Source of the DNA: Corynebacterium jeddahense
Lineage (GTDB): Bacteria; Actinomycetota; Actinomycetes; Mycobacteriales; Mycobacteriaceae
Reading direction: 5' to 3'
Length of the DNA: 64,000 bases
Assembly (NCBI RefSeq): GCF_028609865.1
Contig: NZ_CP063194.1
Coordinates: 2,170,001 to 2,234,000, forward strand
The notes below the pieces were generated by a model, which was given only the letters and a program-made list of their open reading frames with translations, was not told the origin of the DNA and ran no database searches. Position 1 is the first letter of the stretch, and every line of letters begins with the position of its first letter. This document shows, piece after piece, positions 34,214 to 43,541 of this stretch. The translations under genes and the position numbers were made by a program.

Positions 34214-36070
34214 GGGGATGCGGTCTTTTTGTTGGAGTGCGTTTTGGGGGACTTTGTCTCGTTGTTATGCACTCAGTGCCTTGCGGTGCTCGGCGATGGT
34301 GGTGTAGCCCTCGCCGAGTGTCGACTTCAATCGTGTGTTGATGTAGAAGTCGATGTAGGAATCAATATAGTCGCGCATTTGCGCCACCGTCATCGTCGAC
34401 ACCACAGGCCTGCCTTTGAGCAGTTCTTGTTTCATCGTGCCGAAGAAGCCTTCGGTGCGCGCGTTGTCGCCGCTGGTGGCTTTGCGCGACAGTGACGGGA
34501 TGTATCGCCACCGGTTGCCGCACCATGTATCGGCCTGGCAGTCGGGGCAATCCAAGATGTTGTGGGTGTGGTCGGTAATCAGACTGACCCAGCGTTCACT
34601 GCGGTAGAGCCCACCACGATCGGAATGGATGATCGGTTGTGCCTCGTCGGGTTTTACCTCGTCGATTCGCGCGATCATCTCGGCGACCAAGTCGTGGTTC
34701 GGTGATGTTGACATGGTCACCGCAATCGGCATCCCGTCGTAGAAATCGATCGCTGCCGACAGAAACAATTTGCCGTCTGGGCAGTGGATTTCGGTGACGT
34801 CGGTGCCGATTTTCTCCCACGGGGCATCCGCGTGGAAATCGTGGGTCAGCCCCTGAGCGTCGGCGTGGTCGATGAAGTACTGCGACGGTGCAACAACCGG
34901 CCGGGCCACATCCACATCCGCATCCCCATCATCGTCACTGTTGTCGGTTGGGGCGATCAGCAGCAGGTTCGCGGGTTTGTGGTCGGTTTCACCGGTGTAG
35001 GAGGAGTATTTGCCCGACGCTTTCGCCGGCGGGCGGCACCCAAGCTCTTCCATGAGGGTACGCACGATCTTTTCCGACACTGTATGCCCCATGATCTTCA
35101 GCCAGGCGTGGATGCGCCGGTAGCCGTAGCTTTGCCCGGATTCGGCTGCTGCCTGCAAGATCAGCGGTTTGAGTGCAGCGCGGCGCTGTTCGCGCTGGTG
35201 CACCACCTTCGTGTGGGTGTGTCGGTGGTAGTAAAACGTCGACTGCGCAATCCCGACAACCGCGCATGCTTTGGCGATGGAAAACCCGTGGGCGTCCGTG
35301 AGGGCAACCACCACTGCGGCTTTCGCCGCGGTGGACAGTTCCCCGTCACGGACGTCGTCTTTTCCCCGCGACTCACCGCCACGGACGTTGCCTTTTCCCT
35401 GCGGCTCACCGTCGCTCATGAGCACTTGGATAATGGCGTCTTTGACTGTTTCCCGGTCGCGCATCTCGACAACGAGCTTTTTCAGCTCGTCCATGTCACT
35501 GGGTAAATCAGCGATGTCGTCTATCGGTCCAGGCCCTGGCAGCCACTCGTTGACTGGCCGGGGTGGCCTTTTCGCATCGGCTGCTTCATCGACTCGCTGC
35601 TGTTGATGGTTGCGTTGGACTTTGCGGTGTTTGCTCACGCGTTCCATTGTCGCCGCAAACGCCTCGTCGAAGGTCATCGACGCTGCCGAATCGCGGTCGT
35701 CATCGTCTGGCCAGTACCGCTTCGTCCAGGTCAGTGCTGCGGTGTCGTTGACATCGAACTCCACGGCAATCTCACGCACCGTCGCCTGCGAGGTCAACCT
35801 GCGTGCTACAACCTTCGCGATGGTCTCAGCGTCGTAGGCGCGTCGCGTGCCATCAAAGGACTGGCCGCGGCGTTTGGCCGCAACCCAGTTGCCGACCGTG
35901 TCCACTGATGGTCGGCGACCACATACGTCTTCAGCCCAGTCGCAGACCTCACGGGCAGACGCCCCAGCCAAAAACCTCTCAACCGCACCATCGCGGATAT
36001 CAGATGGAAACCCTGCGGGCATTGGAATACCTTCCAGCCCCCAACACTCCAACTTTTTGTCCGCGCTCCC
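34214..36070 (-). mobile_element. IS3-family insertion sequence, complete
   Basis: 1857 bp bounded by imperfect 26-bp inverted repeats (34214-34239 and 36045-36070), whose inner half GTTGGAGTG is identical. It carries a single transposase gene. Flanks TTT (34211-34213) and TTT (36071-36073) form a 3-bp target duplication; the uninterrupted sequence GGGGCGCTTTTAGGCCCG is preserved in the neighbouring repeat copy at about 34003-34020. The insertion split a palindromic repeat. Confidence 0.9.
34265..36052 (-). CDS. IS3-family DDE transposase (single ORF)
   Basis: 595 residues. The N-terminal third has HTH-type helices (GAVERFLAGASAREVCDWAED; VREIAVEFDVNDTAALTW), the middle has STFYYHR and the IS3 OrfB signature SYGYRRIHAWL, and the C-terminal rve domain holds Asp418 (GTDVTEI), Asp478 (HSDRGG) and Glu534 (RTEGFFGTMKQE). 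OrfA and OrfB parts are in one frame, so no programmed frameshift is needed. The spacing between the second Asp and Glu is 55 rather than the usual 35; the extra ~20 residues include CPDCQADTWC, a Cys-rich insert. It appears intact. Confidence 0.9.
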   Translation of the reverse strand: MECWGLEGIPMPAGFPSDIRDGAVERFLAGASAREVCDWAEDVCGRRPSVDTVGNWVAAKRRGQSFDGTRRAYDAETIAKVVARRLTSQATVREIAVEFDVNDTAALTWTKRYWPDDDDRDSAASMTFDEAFAATMERVSKHRKVQRNHQQQRVDEAADAKRPPRPVNEWLPGPGPIDDIADLPSDMDELKKLVVEMRDRETVKDAIIQVLMSDGEPQGKGNVRGGESRGKDDVRDGELSTAAKAAVVVALTDAHGFSIAKACAVVGIAQSTFYYHRHTHTKVVHQREQRRAALKPLILQAAAESGQSYGYRRIHAWLKIMGHTVSEKIVRTLMEELGCRPPAKASGKYSSYTGETDHKPANLLLIAPTDNSDDDGDADVDVARPVVAPSQYFIDHADAQGLTHDFHADAPWEKIGTDVTEIHCPDGKLFLSAAIDFYDGMPIAVTMSTSPNHDLVAEMIARIDEVKPDEAQPIIHSDRGGLYRSERWVSLITDHTHNILDCPDCQADTWCGNRWRYIPSLSRKATSGDNARTEGFFGTMKQELLKGRPVVSTMTVAQMRDYIDSYIDFYINTRLKSTLGEGYTTIAEHRKALSA

Positions 36071-36073
36071 TTT

Positions 36074-36106
36074 AGGCCCGATAGCCGGTTCGAGGTAGCC
36101 GGTTTT
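36074..36106. repeat. right half of IS-split palindromic repeat
   Basis: AGCCGGTT...GGTAGCCGGTTTTT, matching the right arm at 34021-34046; its left arm is at 34176-34213 beyond the IS. Before the insertion it stood downstream of the LytR_C gene as its probable terminator. Confidence 0.8.
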
Positions 36107-36136
36107 TGCGTCGAGAGTTGGTGTGCCCCGCCGGGC

Positions 36137-37357
36137 CTAGCCGGCGAGGACGACCGCCACAGCGCTGCGATCCTTCGCAGCCTGCTCCGGCAAGCTCACC
36201 GCACCCTGCGGGATGTCGCCCTTGACGCGGGCGGTGCCCCCGACGCGACGGGCAAGGTCGGTGGCGACCTTCTCCGCGCCAGGCACGGACGGGTCGTAGA
36301 AGACGTAGGTACCGTCGAATACGCCGTACTGCTGCTCCGGCATGTTCATCACCGCGGAGTCCGGCGAGTTGTTCACGACGTTGTACTGGCCCTTGAGCTG
36401 GTCTGCGGTGCGGCTGGCGAGGTCCGGCACACCCGAGTTGTTGTAGACGAAGACCTGCGCCGAGCTGTTGTCGATGGGCGCGCCCGCCGGAGCCGGCTGG
36501 CCCTGTTGTCCGTTCTGCGCGTTCGGAGCGGCCGACTGGCTCGCAGGGTCTTGCGCCGCAGTGCTAGGCGCGGCCGAGTTCGGAGTGCCAGCGCCCTGGC
36601 CAGCGCCCTGGCCAGCGGGTGCTGCGGTGTTTTGCGCCGGCGAGCCCTGCGCGGCCGAACCCTGCGCGGCCGAACCCTGCGCGGCCGAACCCTGCGCGGC
36701 CGACCCCTGCGCCGCCGGATCCTGCTGGCCCGCCGGTGCTGCGGGCGCCGCGGGTGCCGACGCCGGCGCGGACGCCGAGAGGGTGGCGGAGGTCGGGGCC
36801 GCGGCGTTGTCGTCGTCGCCGTTCTGCGTCATCTTCCAGATGCCCCACAGCGCGAGGAGTGCGGCGACGGCGATGAGGATCATGGCGAGTCCGCGCTTCG
36901 GCAGGCCGCCCTCGGCTGCGCCGGCAGCGCTGGACCCGCCGGCCGCGCCTGCCTCGCCGGCAGCCACGCGCTCGGACCCGGACACGGCAGCGGCGCCGTC
37001 ACGGCCGTCGCGGTAACCACGCTCGTCGCGGTAATCGCGGTCGAGGTACTCGGTGTGGTCGGCGTCGTCGTATTCGGCGTCGTCGTCGCGACGGTGGGCG
37101 CCGCGGTAGCCCGGGTCGGTCGCCGCGCCGTCCGCGTACCGGTCAGCGGCGCGGTCCGACGCGTAGAGGTCGGCGGTGCGATCGTCCTCGACGATCTCGG
37201 CGTCGAGGGGTTCGTCGTAACCGGCACCGTCGTAACCGGCACCGTCGTAACCGGCATCCGAGGCGCCACCGTCGCCGGCGGAGTACTTGGAGTATCGCGT
37301 GGATCCCGTCTGCTCCCCGCGGGGGCGACGGTCGTTGCCATAATGCTCGTTAGTCAC
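36137..37357 (-). CDS. LytR C-terminal (LytR_C) domain membrane protein
   Basis: 406 residues from GTG 37357 (VTNEHYGNDRR). A long acidic/Tyr/Asp-rich cytoplasmic part (about 1-140), one membrane helix (LAMILIAVAALLALWGIW), an Ala/Pro/Gln-rich linker with five near-identical QGSAA repeats (about 36640-36720), then the LytR_C domain (about 295-395: VFVYNNSGVPDLASRTADQL...VVNN). The domain is found alone or attached to LCP enzymes that attach glycopolymers to peptidoglycan; here no LCP domain is present, so it may be a wall-associated accessory factor. Downstream of DUF3263 with a 58-bp gap. The C-terminal coding end is duplicated at 34060-34156. Confidence 0.85.
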   Translation of the reverse strand: MTNEHYGNDRRPRGEQTGSTRYSKYSAGDGGASDAGYDGAGYDGAGYDEPLDAEIVEDDRTADLYASDRAADRYADGAATDPGYRGAHRRDDDAEYDDADHTEYLDRDYRDERGYRDGRDGAAAVSGSERVAAGEAGAAGGSSAAGAAEGGLPKRGLAMILIAVAALLALWGIWKMTQNGDDDNAAAPTSATLSASAPASAPAAPAAPAGQQDPAAQGSAAQGSAAQGSAAQGSAAQGSPAQNTAAPAGQGAGQGAGTPNSAAPSTAAQDPASQSAAPNAQNGQQGQPAPAGAPIDNSSAQVFVYNNSGVPDLASRTADQLKGQYNVVNNSPDSAVMNMPEQQYGVFDGTYVFYDPSVPGAEKVATDLARRVGGTARVKGDIPQGAVSLPEQAAKDRSAVAVVLAG

Positions 37358-37415
37358 AGCGGCAACTCTAACCACACGCTAGCGCCAAACAGGCGCAACA
37401 CACCGTAAACCTCGA

Positions 37416-37652
37416 CTAGAGCTTGGGGGCCCTGGGGTCGTCGCGAAGCCGCTGCAGCCTGCGCACGAGCTGCGGCTCGGCGGCGAGCGCGGCGGGCGAG
37501 TCGAGCAGCGCGTTGAGGCGCTGGTAGTAACGGATCGGCTGCATGCCCAGCTCGGAGCGGATGCGGTCCTCGCGCGCGCCGATGGACCGGGGCGCGTGGG
37601 CGGCGAAGCGGAGCACGGCGAGGTCGGCCTCGGAAAGCGTGTCGGACGGCAT
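37416..37652 (-). CDS. DUF3263 protein
   Basis: 78 residues from ATG 37652 (MPSDTLSEADLAVLRFAAHAP). Conserved in Corynebacterium and Mycobacterium next to def; motif RIRSELGMQPIRYYQRLNALLD suggests a small HTH-like helical protein. Function unknown; possibly DNA- or RNA-binding. The start lies only 15 bp from the divergent def start, with no room for a ribosome site, so the transcript is probably leaderless. Confidence 0.85.
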   Translation of the reverse strand: MPSDTLSEADLAVLRFAAHAPRSIGAREDRIRSELGMQPIRYYQRLNALLDSPAALAAEPQLVRRLQRLRDDPRAPKL

Positions 37653-37655
37653 GCC

Positions 37656-37664
37656 TAATATATT
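37656..37664. promoter_or_regulatory. shared bidirectional -10 element between DUF3263 and def
   Basis: The 15 bp between the two start codons contain TAATATATT. Plus strand: TAATAT ends 6 bp before the def ATG. Minus strand: TATATT ends 4 bp before the DUF3263 ATG. The core AATATATT is self-complementary. Both transcripts would start at or next to the A of ATG. Confidence 0.65.
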
Positions 37665-37667
37665 GGC

Positions 37668-38246
37668 ATGACCATCCGACCCATCGTTATCCACGGCGAT
37701 CCGGTGCTACACGAGCCGACGAAGCCGGTGACGCAGCCCGTCGAGGAGCTGGCCGAGCTCATCGCCGACATGCACGAGACCATGGACGCCGCCCACGGCG
37801 TCGGCCTCGCCGCGAACCAGATCGGCGTGCCGCTGCGCCTCTTCGTCTACCACTGCCCCGACGGCGACCAGATGCGCCGCGGCACGGTGATCAACCCAGT
37901 GCTGGAGACCTCGGAGATCCCGAAGACGATGCCGCGCGACGACGGCGAGGACGACGAAGGCTGCCTCTCCGTCCCGGGCTACAGCTGGCCGACGGGCCGC
38001 GCGGACTGGGCGAAGGTGACGGGCCTCGACGAACACGGCAACGAGATCGAAGTCGAGGGCACCGGCTTCTTCGCCCGCTGCCTCCAGCACGAGACGGGCC
38101 ACCTCGACGGCTACCTCTACACCGACGTGCTCACCGGCCGCTGGAAGAAGGAGGCCAAGCGCGTCATCCGCGACGAAGGCTGGCGCGAGCCGGGCCACAC
38201 CTGGCTGCCGGGCACGGACGCGGACCCGTTCGGCCACGACGACTAA
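37668..38246 (+). CDS. def: peptide deformylase
   Basis: 192 residues. It removes the formyl group from new N-terminal methionines. Motifs: [10 protein letters not shown] (44-53), EGCLSVPG (Cys99) and QHETGHLDG (His141, Glu142, His145) bind the catalytic metal. The insert [10 protein letters not shown] before the Cys motif is acidic. Divergent from DUF3263, as in other corynebacteria and mycobacteria. Probably leaderless. Confidence 0.97.
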   Translation: MTIRPIVIHGDPVLHEPTKPVTQPVEELAELIADMHETMDAAHGVGLAANQIGVPLRLFVYHCPDGDQMRRGTVINPVLETSEIPKTMPRDDGEDDEGCLSVPGYSWPTGRADWAKVTGLDEHGNEIEVEGTGFFARCLQHETGHLDGYLYTDVLTGRWKKEAKRVIRDEGWREPGHTWLPGTDADPFGHDD

Positions 38247-38290
38247 GGCGCTATGCTTGTGCGTAACTGTCCGTAACCTCGGAGGAACTT

Positions 38291-39286
<996 letters not shown>

Positions 39287-39288
39287 GC

Positions 39289-39897
39289 GTGTCCCGTATC
39301 TTCCGCTCCGACGCGGTGCGCGTGGGTGACCGCGTCGTCGTGCGGCAGCGGCGCGGGGAGCACGCGAGCGACATCGTCGGACACGTGATCGGACTCGACC
39401 CGCTGGTCGTGCGGCCGCAAGAGGTCGGCGGGTTCCCGTCGTCGAAGGAGGCGATCGAGGTCGCCGACGTGCACATCATCAAGAAGCTCTCCCCGCGCAC
39501 CGTGCGCAACTCCGAGATCCGCGACGTGGAGCGGCGCCTCGCCGACGCGCTCGATGTGCGCGAGACCGCGTGGGCCGGCGGCTGGCTCATGCGCACCGGC
39601 GCGGGCGAGGAGGCGAACTCCGCCGTCCCCCTCGGCCCGTCCGCGGGCTTCGAGCCGGTGCCTCTCGACGCCATCCGAACCTTCTACACCGAACGCGGGC
39701 TCCCGGTGCGGCTGACCGTGCCCGAGCGGATCGGCAAACCCGCGCTCAAGCTCATCGACGACGCGTGGACCCTCGGCCCGGAGCAGGTCGCGTGGACGTC
39801 GGGCGACGCGGTCGGCGCCGCCCTTGTCGGCGACGTGCCCGCGGGCGCGGCCGAGCACCATCGGCGGCGGGCGGCGACCCTGAACCGGCTAGGCTAG
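39289..39897 (+). CDS. GNAT-related protein beside def and xthA
   Basis: 202 residues, GTG or ATG-type start (GTG 39289). The N-terminal part has an SH3-like strand set (VRVGDRVVVRQRRGEHASDIVGHVIGLDPLVVRP), matching the small barrel that precedes the acetyltransferase in corynebacterial homologues located between def and xthA. The remaining 100 residues have the PVPLDAIRTFYTERGLPVRLTVPE pattern of the GNAT N-terminal half, but the acetyl-CoA loop (Q/RxxGxG/A) is not seen, so it may be catalytically incomplete. It begins 2 bp after the wall-protein stop. Confidence 0.6.
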   Translation: MSRIFRSDAVRVGDRVVVRQRRGEHASDIVGHVIGLDPLVVRPQEVGGFPSSKEAIEVADVHIIKKLSPRTVRNSEIRDVERRLADALDVRETAWAGGWLMRTGAGEEANSAVPLGPSAGFEPVPLDAIRTFYTERGLPVRLTVPERIGKPALKLIDDAWTLGPEQVAWTSGDAVGAALVGDVPAGAAEHHRRRAATLNRLG

Positions 39898-39902
39898 GCC
39901 GC

Positions 39903-40694
39903 ATGCGAATCGCCACCTGGAACGTCAACTCCGTGCGCACCCGCGCCGAGCGCATCGCCGCGTTCCTCGAGCGCCAGGACGTCGACGTGTTGGCGATGCA
40001 GGAGACGAAGACCCCGGACGCGAAGTTCCCGTACGCCACCTTCGAAGCCGCCGGCTACGAGGTCGCGCACGTGGGCACGAGCCAGTGGAACGGCGTGGCC
40101 ATCGCCTCGCGCGTGGGCCTCGACGACGTGCGCGACAGCTTCGAGGGCCAGCCCGCATTCGCCAAGGAAGGCGACCCCGAAAAGGAGGCGCGCGCGGTCG
40201 GCGCGGTGTGCGGCGGCGTCGAGGTGTGGAGCCTCTACGTGCCCAACGGCCGCGAGATCGGGGACCCGCACTACGACTACAAGCTGCAGTTTCTCTGGTC
40301 GCTCGCGGACCAGGTGAGGCCCGGCGAGCTCCAGTGCTACATGGGCGACTTCAACGTCGCCCCGCGCGACGAGGACGTGTGGGACATCGCCTGGTTCGAG
40401 GGCAAGACCCACGTCACGGAGCCGGAGCGCGCCGCGTTCCAGATGCTCCTCGAGGCCGGCCTCACAGAAATCGAGCACGACGAGCCGTACACGTTCTGGG
40501 ACTACAAGTCCATGCGCTTCCAGAAGAACGAGGGCATGCGCATCGACTTCCAGCTCGCCACGGCGCCACTGCGCGATAAGGTGCAGCGCGCGTTCGTCGA
40601 CGTCGAGGAGCGCAAGGGCAAGGGCGCCTCCGACCACGCGCCGCTCGTCGCGGACTACGACACGCGCGGGCTGGCCTACGACGAGGTCCGATGA
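39903..40694 (+). CDS. xthA: exodeoxyribonuclease III
   Basis: 263 residues from ATG 39903. Class II AP endonuclease and 3' repair exonuclease. Motifs: TWNVNSVRTR (Asn), MQETKTPD (Glu), SLYVPNGR (Tyr), MGDFNVAP (Asp/Asn), and SDHAPLVADY (Asp-His). Full length for the family. Upstream GGCTAGGC and no ribosome site before the ATG suggest weak or leaderless initiation, or coupling to the gene 5 bp upstream. Its TGA overlaps the cls ATG (ATGA). Confidence 0.96.
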   Translation: MRIATWNVNSVRTRAERIAAFLERQDVDVLAMQETKTPDAKFPYATFEAAGYEVAHVGTSQWNGVAIASRVGLDDVRDSFEGQPAFAKEGDPEKEARAVGAVCGGVEVWSLYVPNGREIGDPHYDYKLQFLWSLADQVRPGELQCYMGDFNVAPRDEDVWDIAWFEGKTHVTEPERAAFQMLLEAGLTEIEHDEPYTFWDYKSMRFQKNEGMRIDFQLATAPLRDKVQRAFVDVEERKGKGASDHAPLVADYDTRGLAYDEVR

Positions 40695-42199
40695 TCCATC
40701 TCGCCTGGTGGCAGTTCGCGACGATGGTCGTGGACACCGTGATCAAGGTCGTCATGATCGGGGTGGTCCCCGGCGGGCGCAAGCCGTCCTCGGCAAACGC
40801 GTGGCTGCTGCTCATCCTCTTCGTGCCGGTCATCGGCCTGCCGCTCTACCTGCTCATGGGCTCCACGCTGGTCTCGCGGCGCCGCCACCGCATCCAGGTC
40901 GAGGCCCGCCGCGCCCTCGACGCCGTCGAGCTGCCACCTTCCGACGCGCCCGCGTCCCTGCCGCCCGAAACCGCCTCGCTCGTGCGCCTCAACCGCGAGC
41001 TCACCGGCTACCCCGCCGTCTACGGCGACGTCCGCGCGCTGTGGTCCGACTACCAGAAGGCAATGGAGCGGATCGCCTCGCTTATCGACGACGCCAGCGC
41101 CACCATCTCCATCGAAATCTACGCGGTGGCCTGGGACGACACCACGAACATCGTCTTCGAGGCCCTCGAGCGAGCCATCGCCCGCGGGGTCCACGTACGC
41201 CTGCTCCTCGACCACATCGGCTCGCGCAAGTACCCCGGCTTCCGCACACTGCAGAAACGCCTCACCGCCATCGGCGTGGACTGGCACATGATGCTGCCCC
41301 TCGACCCGCTCCACGGCCGGTGGCGACGCCCCGACCTGCGCAATCACCGCAAAGTCATCATCATCGACTCGAAGGTGGCGTTCGCCGGCTCCCTCAACCT
41401 CATCGACCGCGGCTACCTCATGCCCGGCCACCGGCGCGCCGGCCGCCAGTGGGTCGACGTGTTCGTCGAACTCGAGGGGCCCATCGTCTCCTCCGTGGAG
41501 TACATGTTCGCGGTGGACTGGTACACCGAGTCCGGCGAGGCCCTCGACGTGGCGGGGTCCGCTCGCGCGGTCGCCGGGGCTGGGGCTGGTTCTGTGTCTG
41601 GGGCGGGTCCGGCGGACACGACGTCGATACGCAATCGCGATGTCCTCCAACTCGTGCCTTCCGGGCCGGGCTACCTCACCGAGCCGAACCTGCGCATGTT
41701 CGTCTCCATGATCCACCACGCGAAGAAGCAGCTCACGCTGTGCTCGCCGTACTTCGTGCCGGAGGAGTCGCTGCTCGAGGCGATCACGTCCGCGTGCTAC
41801 CGGGGCGTGCACGTGGACCTGCTCGTGGGCGAGAAGGCCGACCAGTTCATGGTGCAGCACGCGCAGTCGGCGTACTACGAGCAGCTGCTCAAGGCCGGGG
41901 TGCACATCTGGGAGTTTCCGGCGCCGTACGTGCTGCACACGAAGTTCGTCCTTTCCGACCCCGGCACGCCCGGCGCCGTCGGCGTCGTCGGGTCGTCGAA
42001 CATGGACATCCGCTCATTCTCCCTCAACTACGAGTCCTCGCTGTTCGTGGCGTCGGGGTCCCTGCTCGGGTCGCTCGAGCGGCTGGGCGCGAACTACCTG
42101 GCCGTGTCGCGGGAGCTCACGCTCGAGCGGTGGGCGCGGCGGCCGTGGTATCGGCGCTACATCGACAACGTGATGAAGCTGACGTCGGCGCTGCAGTAG
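40691..42199 (+). CDS. cls: cardiolipin synthase (phospholipase D family)
   Basis: 502 residues. Joins two phosphatidylglycerols to cardiolipin at the membrane. Two N-terminal membrane helices (FATMVVDTVIKVVMIGVV; LLLILFVPVIGLPLYLLMG), then two PLD domains with HxKxxxxD motifs: NHRKVIIIDSKVAFAGSLN and HTKFVLSDPG...GSSNMDIRSF. Between them is a Gly/Ala/Ser-rich insert (about 290-320) that carries a CGTCGATACGC site and looks added relative to other Cls proteins. A second site lies at 41080. Ends at a palindromic repeat. Confidence 0.93.
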   Translation: MIHLAWWQFATMVVDTVIKVVMIGVVPGGRKPSSANAWLLLILFVPVIGLPLYLLMGSTLVSRRRHRIQVEARRALDAVELPPSDAPASLPPETASLVRLNRELTGYPAVYGDVRALWSDYQKAMERIASLIDDASATISIEIYAVAWDDTTNIVFEALERAIARGVHVRLLLDHIGSRKYPGFRTLQKRLTAIGVDWHMMLPLDPLHGRWRRPDLRNHRKVIIIDSKVAFAGSLNLIDRGYLMPGHRRAGRQWVDVFVELEGPIVSSVEYMFAVDWYTESGEALDVAGSARAVAGAGAGSVSGAGPADTTSIRNRDVLQLVPSGPGYLTEPNLRMFVSMIHHAKKQLTLCSPYFVPEESLLEAITSACYRGVHVDLLVGEKADQFMVQHAQSAYYEQLLKAGVHIWEFPAPYVLHTKFVLSDPGTPGAVGVVGSSNMDIRSFSLNYESSLFVASGSLLGSLERLGANYLAVSRELTLERWARRPWYRRYIDNVMKLTSALQ

Positions 42200-42235
42200 G
42201 GGCGGGCGTGGCGGGGTGCGCTCCCTTCGGCGGCC

Positions 42236-42304
42236 AAAACCGGCTACCTGGACCCGGCTACCACGCCGAAAACCGCCGGTAAGCCGGTTGCAGGTAGCCG
42301 GTTC
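42236..42304. repeat. palindromic repeat (GGTAGCCGG family), copy c
   Basis: Left arm AAAACCGGCTACCTGGA, right arm CAGGTAGCCGGTT. It lies between the convergent cls and DUF559-like genes and probably terminates both. Confidence 0.85.
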
Positions 42305-42356
42305 TACCCGCGTGGAGCGGCCTACCCGCGTGGAACGCCTACCCGCGCGTGGAACG

Positions 42357-43295
42357 CTACGGACGGTGCCGCGTCGCCGGAACCCGCACCGGGCCGCGGG
42401 CATCCGCAATGGCCTTCTTCGCCAGCACGCGGCGAATGCAGCCTTCGGCGTCGCGCAGGATCTCAAAGGGAAAGAGGCGGATGATCTCGTACCCCTGCTC
42501 CTTCAGCCAGTTCTCCCGTCTCATCTGGCTGAGCACCTCCGCATGGGGCTTGTCCTCGAACTTGACGTAGCCGTCGATCTCGATGATGAGCTTGCCCCAG
42601 AGAAAGTCGACACGGTACTTCCTGCCGATCCACATCTGTTCCTGCACCTGAATACCCCTGAGTGCCAGGAGGGCGCGGAAGTACGATTCGAACGCCGATT
42701 CCGAGAGAGGCGAGCACAGCTCCAGCGCTTCCTTCGCCGCCCCGATCCCTTTCTTCCCGCGCAGCCCCGCGATGGTGGCAGACAATTCCTCGCGCCACAT
42801 CTCCTCACCGACGGGCGATTGGCCACGAAATCCCCCATCCATCGCGGCTACCGCGTCGGGCACCCCATGCAGCCTAGCGATGTCGACCGCGGTTCGGGCC
42901 GCCTTCGTGATCCGCAGCTTGGCGCCCCCACCGGCAGTGTCCAGCGGCTCGTAGACCACAACGTCGCGCTCTGGCACGGTCATGTGCCGGTACACGACGC
43001 CCTCCGGCCACTGCAGCTTCGGTGGCGGGTTGCCGTCGCGCTGGGCGAGCTCGACAATCTCGTCGTCGTGCGGAATCACCCACATGTTCGTCGCCCGGCC
43101 GGCCGACCGCCCCACCAGCACCGCCTTGTGCGCAGACGCTCCCGCACAGTAGCAGCGCAGAAACTCCCGCTCGTGCGACTTCAAGTCCGCCCACGCCGAC
43201 TCAGGAATGAACTTCGTCGCAGAGAGCTGTACGCAAGGTTGCTTATCGACGACGCCCTGCGCCACCAACATCCCCGCCAAACGTGCCCGATCCAT
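42357..43295 (-). CDS. DUF559-like (Vsr-fold) endonuclease-domain protein
   Basis: 312 residues from ATG 43295, preceded by TTGGGGGGAAAT. The N-terminal part resembles AbiEi-like/wHTH proteins that carry a DUF559 domain (FLRCYCAGASAHKAVLVGRSAG). The C-terminal part has KYRVDFLWGKLIIEIDGYVKFED, where the VDF and EIDG residues match the metal-binding core of the Vsr/PD-(D/E)xK nuclease fold, and REENWLKEQGYEIIRL-type strand. Such proteins are common in actinobacteria and of unknown role. A CGTCGATAAGC site lies near its 5' end. Confidence 0.8.
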   Translation of the reverse strand: MDRARLAGMLVAQGVVDKQPCVQLSATKFIPESAWADLKSHEREFLRCYCAGASAHKAVLVGRSAGRATNMWVIPHDDEIVELAQRDGNPPPKLQWPEGVVYRHMTVPERDVVVYEPLDTAGGGAKLRITKAARTAVDIARLHGVPDAVAAMDGGFRGQSPVGEEMWREELSATIAGLRGKKGIGAAKEALELCSPLSESAFESYFRALLALRGIQVQEQMWIGRKYRVDFLWGKLIIEIDGYVKFEDKPHAEVLSQMRRENWLKEQGYEIIRLFPFEILRDAEGCIRRVLAKKAIADARGPVRVPATRHRP

Positions 43296-43395
43296 ATTTC
43301 CCCCCAATTTCTGCCATCCCCCGATGACGCCCTCAATATATCAGCGGGCCGATGTCCCCGCGGGCCAACGACGGCGCCCACCCCCCATTCCACGC

Positions 43396-43465
43396 AAAAC
43401 CGGCTACCTGGACCCGGCTTACAGGCGGTTTTGCGCCCCCAAGCCGGTTCTAGGTAGCCGGTTTT
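43396..43465. repeat. palindromic repeat (GGTAGCCGG family), copy d
   Basis: The best preserved copy: 23 of 25 arm positions complementary, starting AAAACCGGCTACCT and ending GGTAGCCGGTTTT. It lies downstream of the ABC permease and upstream of the DUF559-like gene (same strand), so it would terminate the ABC operon. Confidence 0.9.
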
Positions 43466-43541
43466 GGCGAGAAACGCGGGACGCGGGGGGCGGGGGGCGG
43501 CGGAAGCGCCCGCGCACCCCCGCCCGCGCCCGCGCGCCCGC

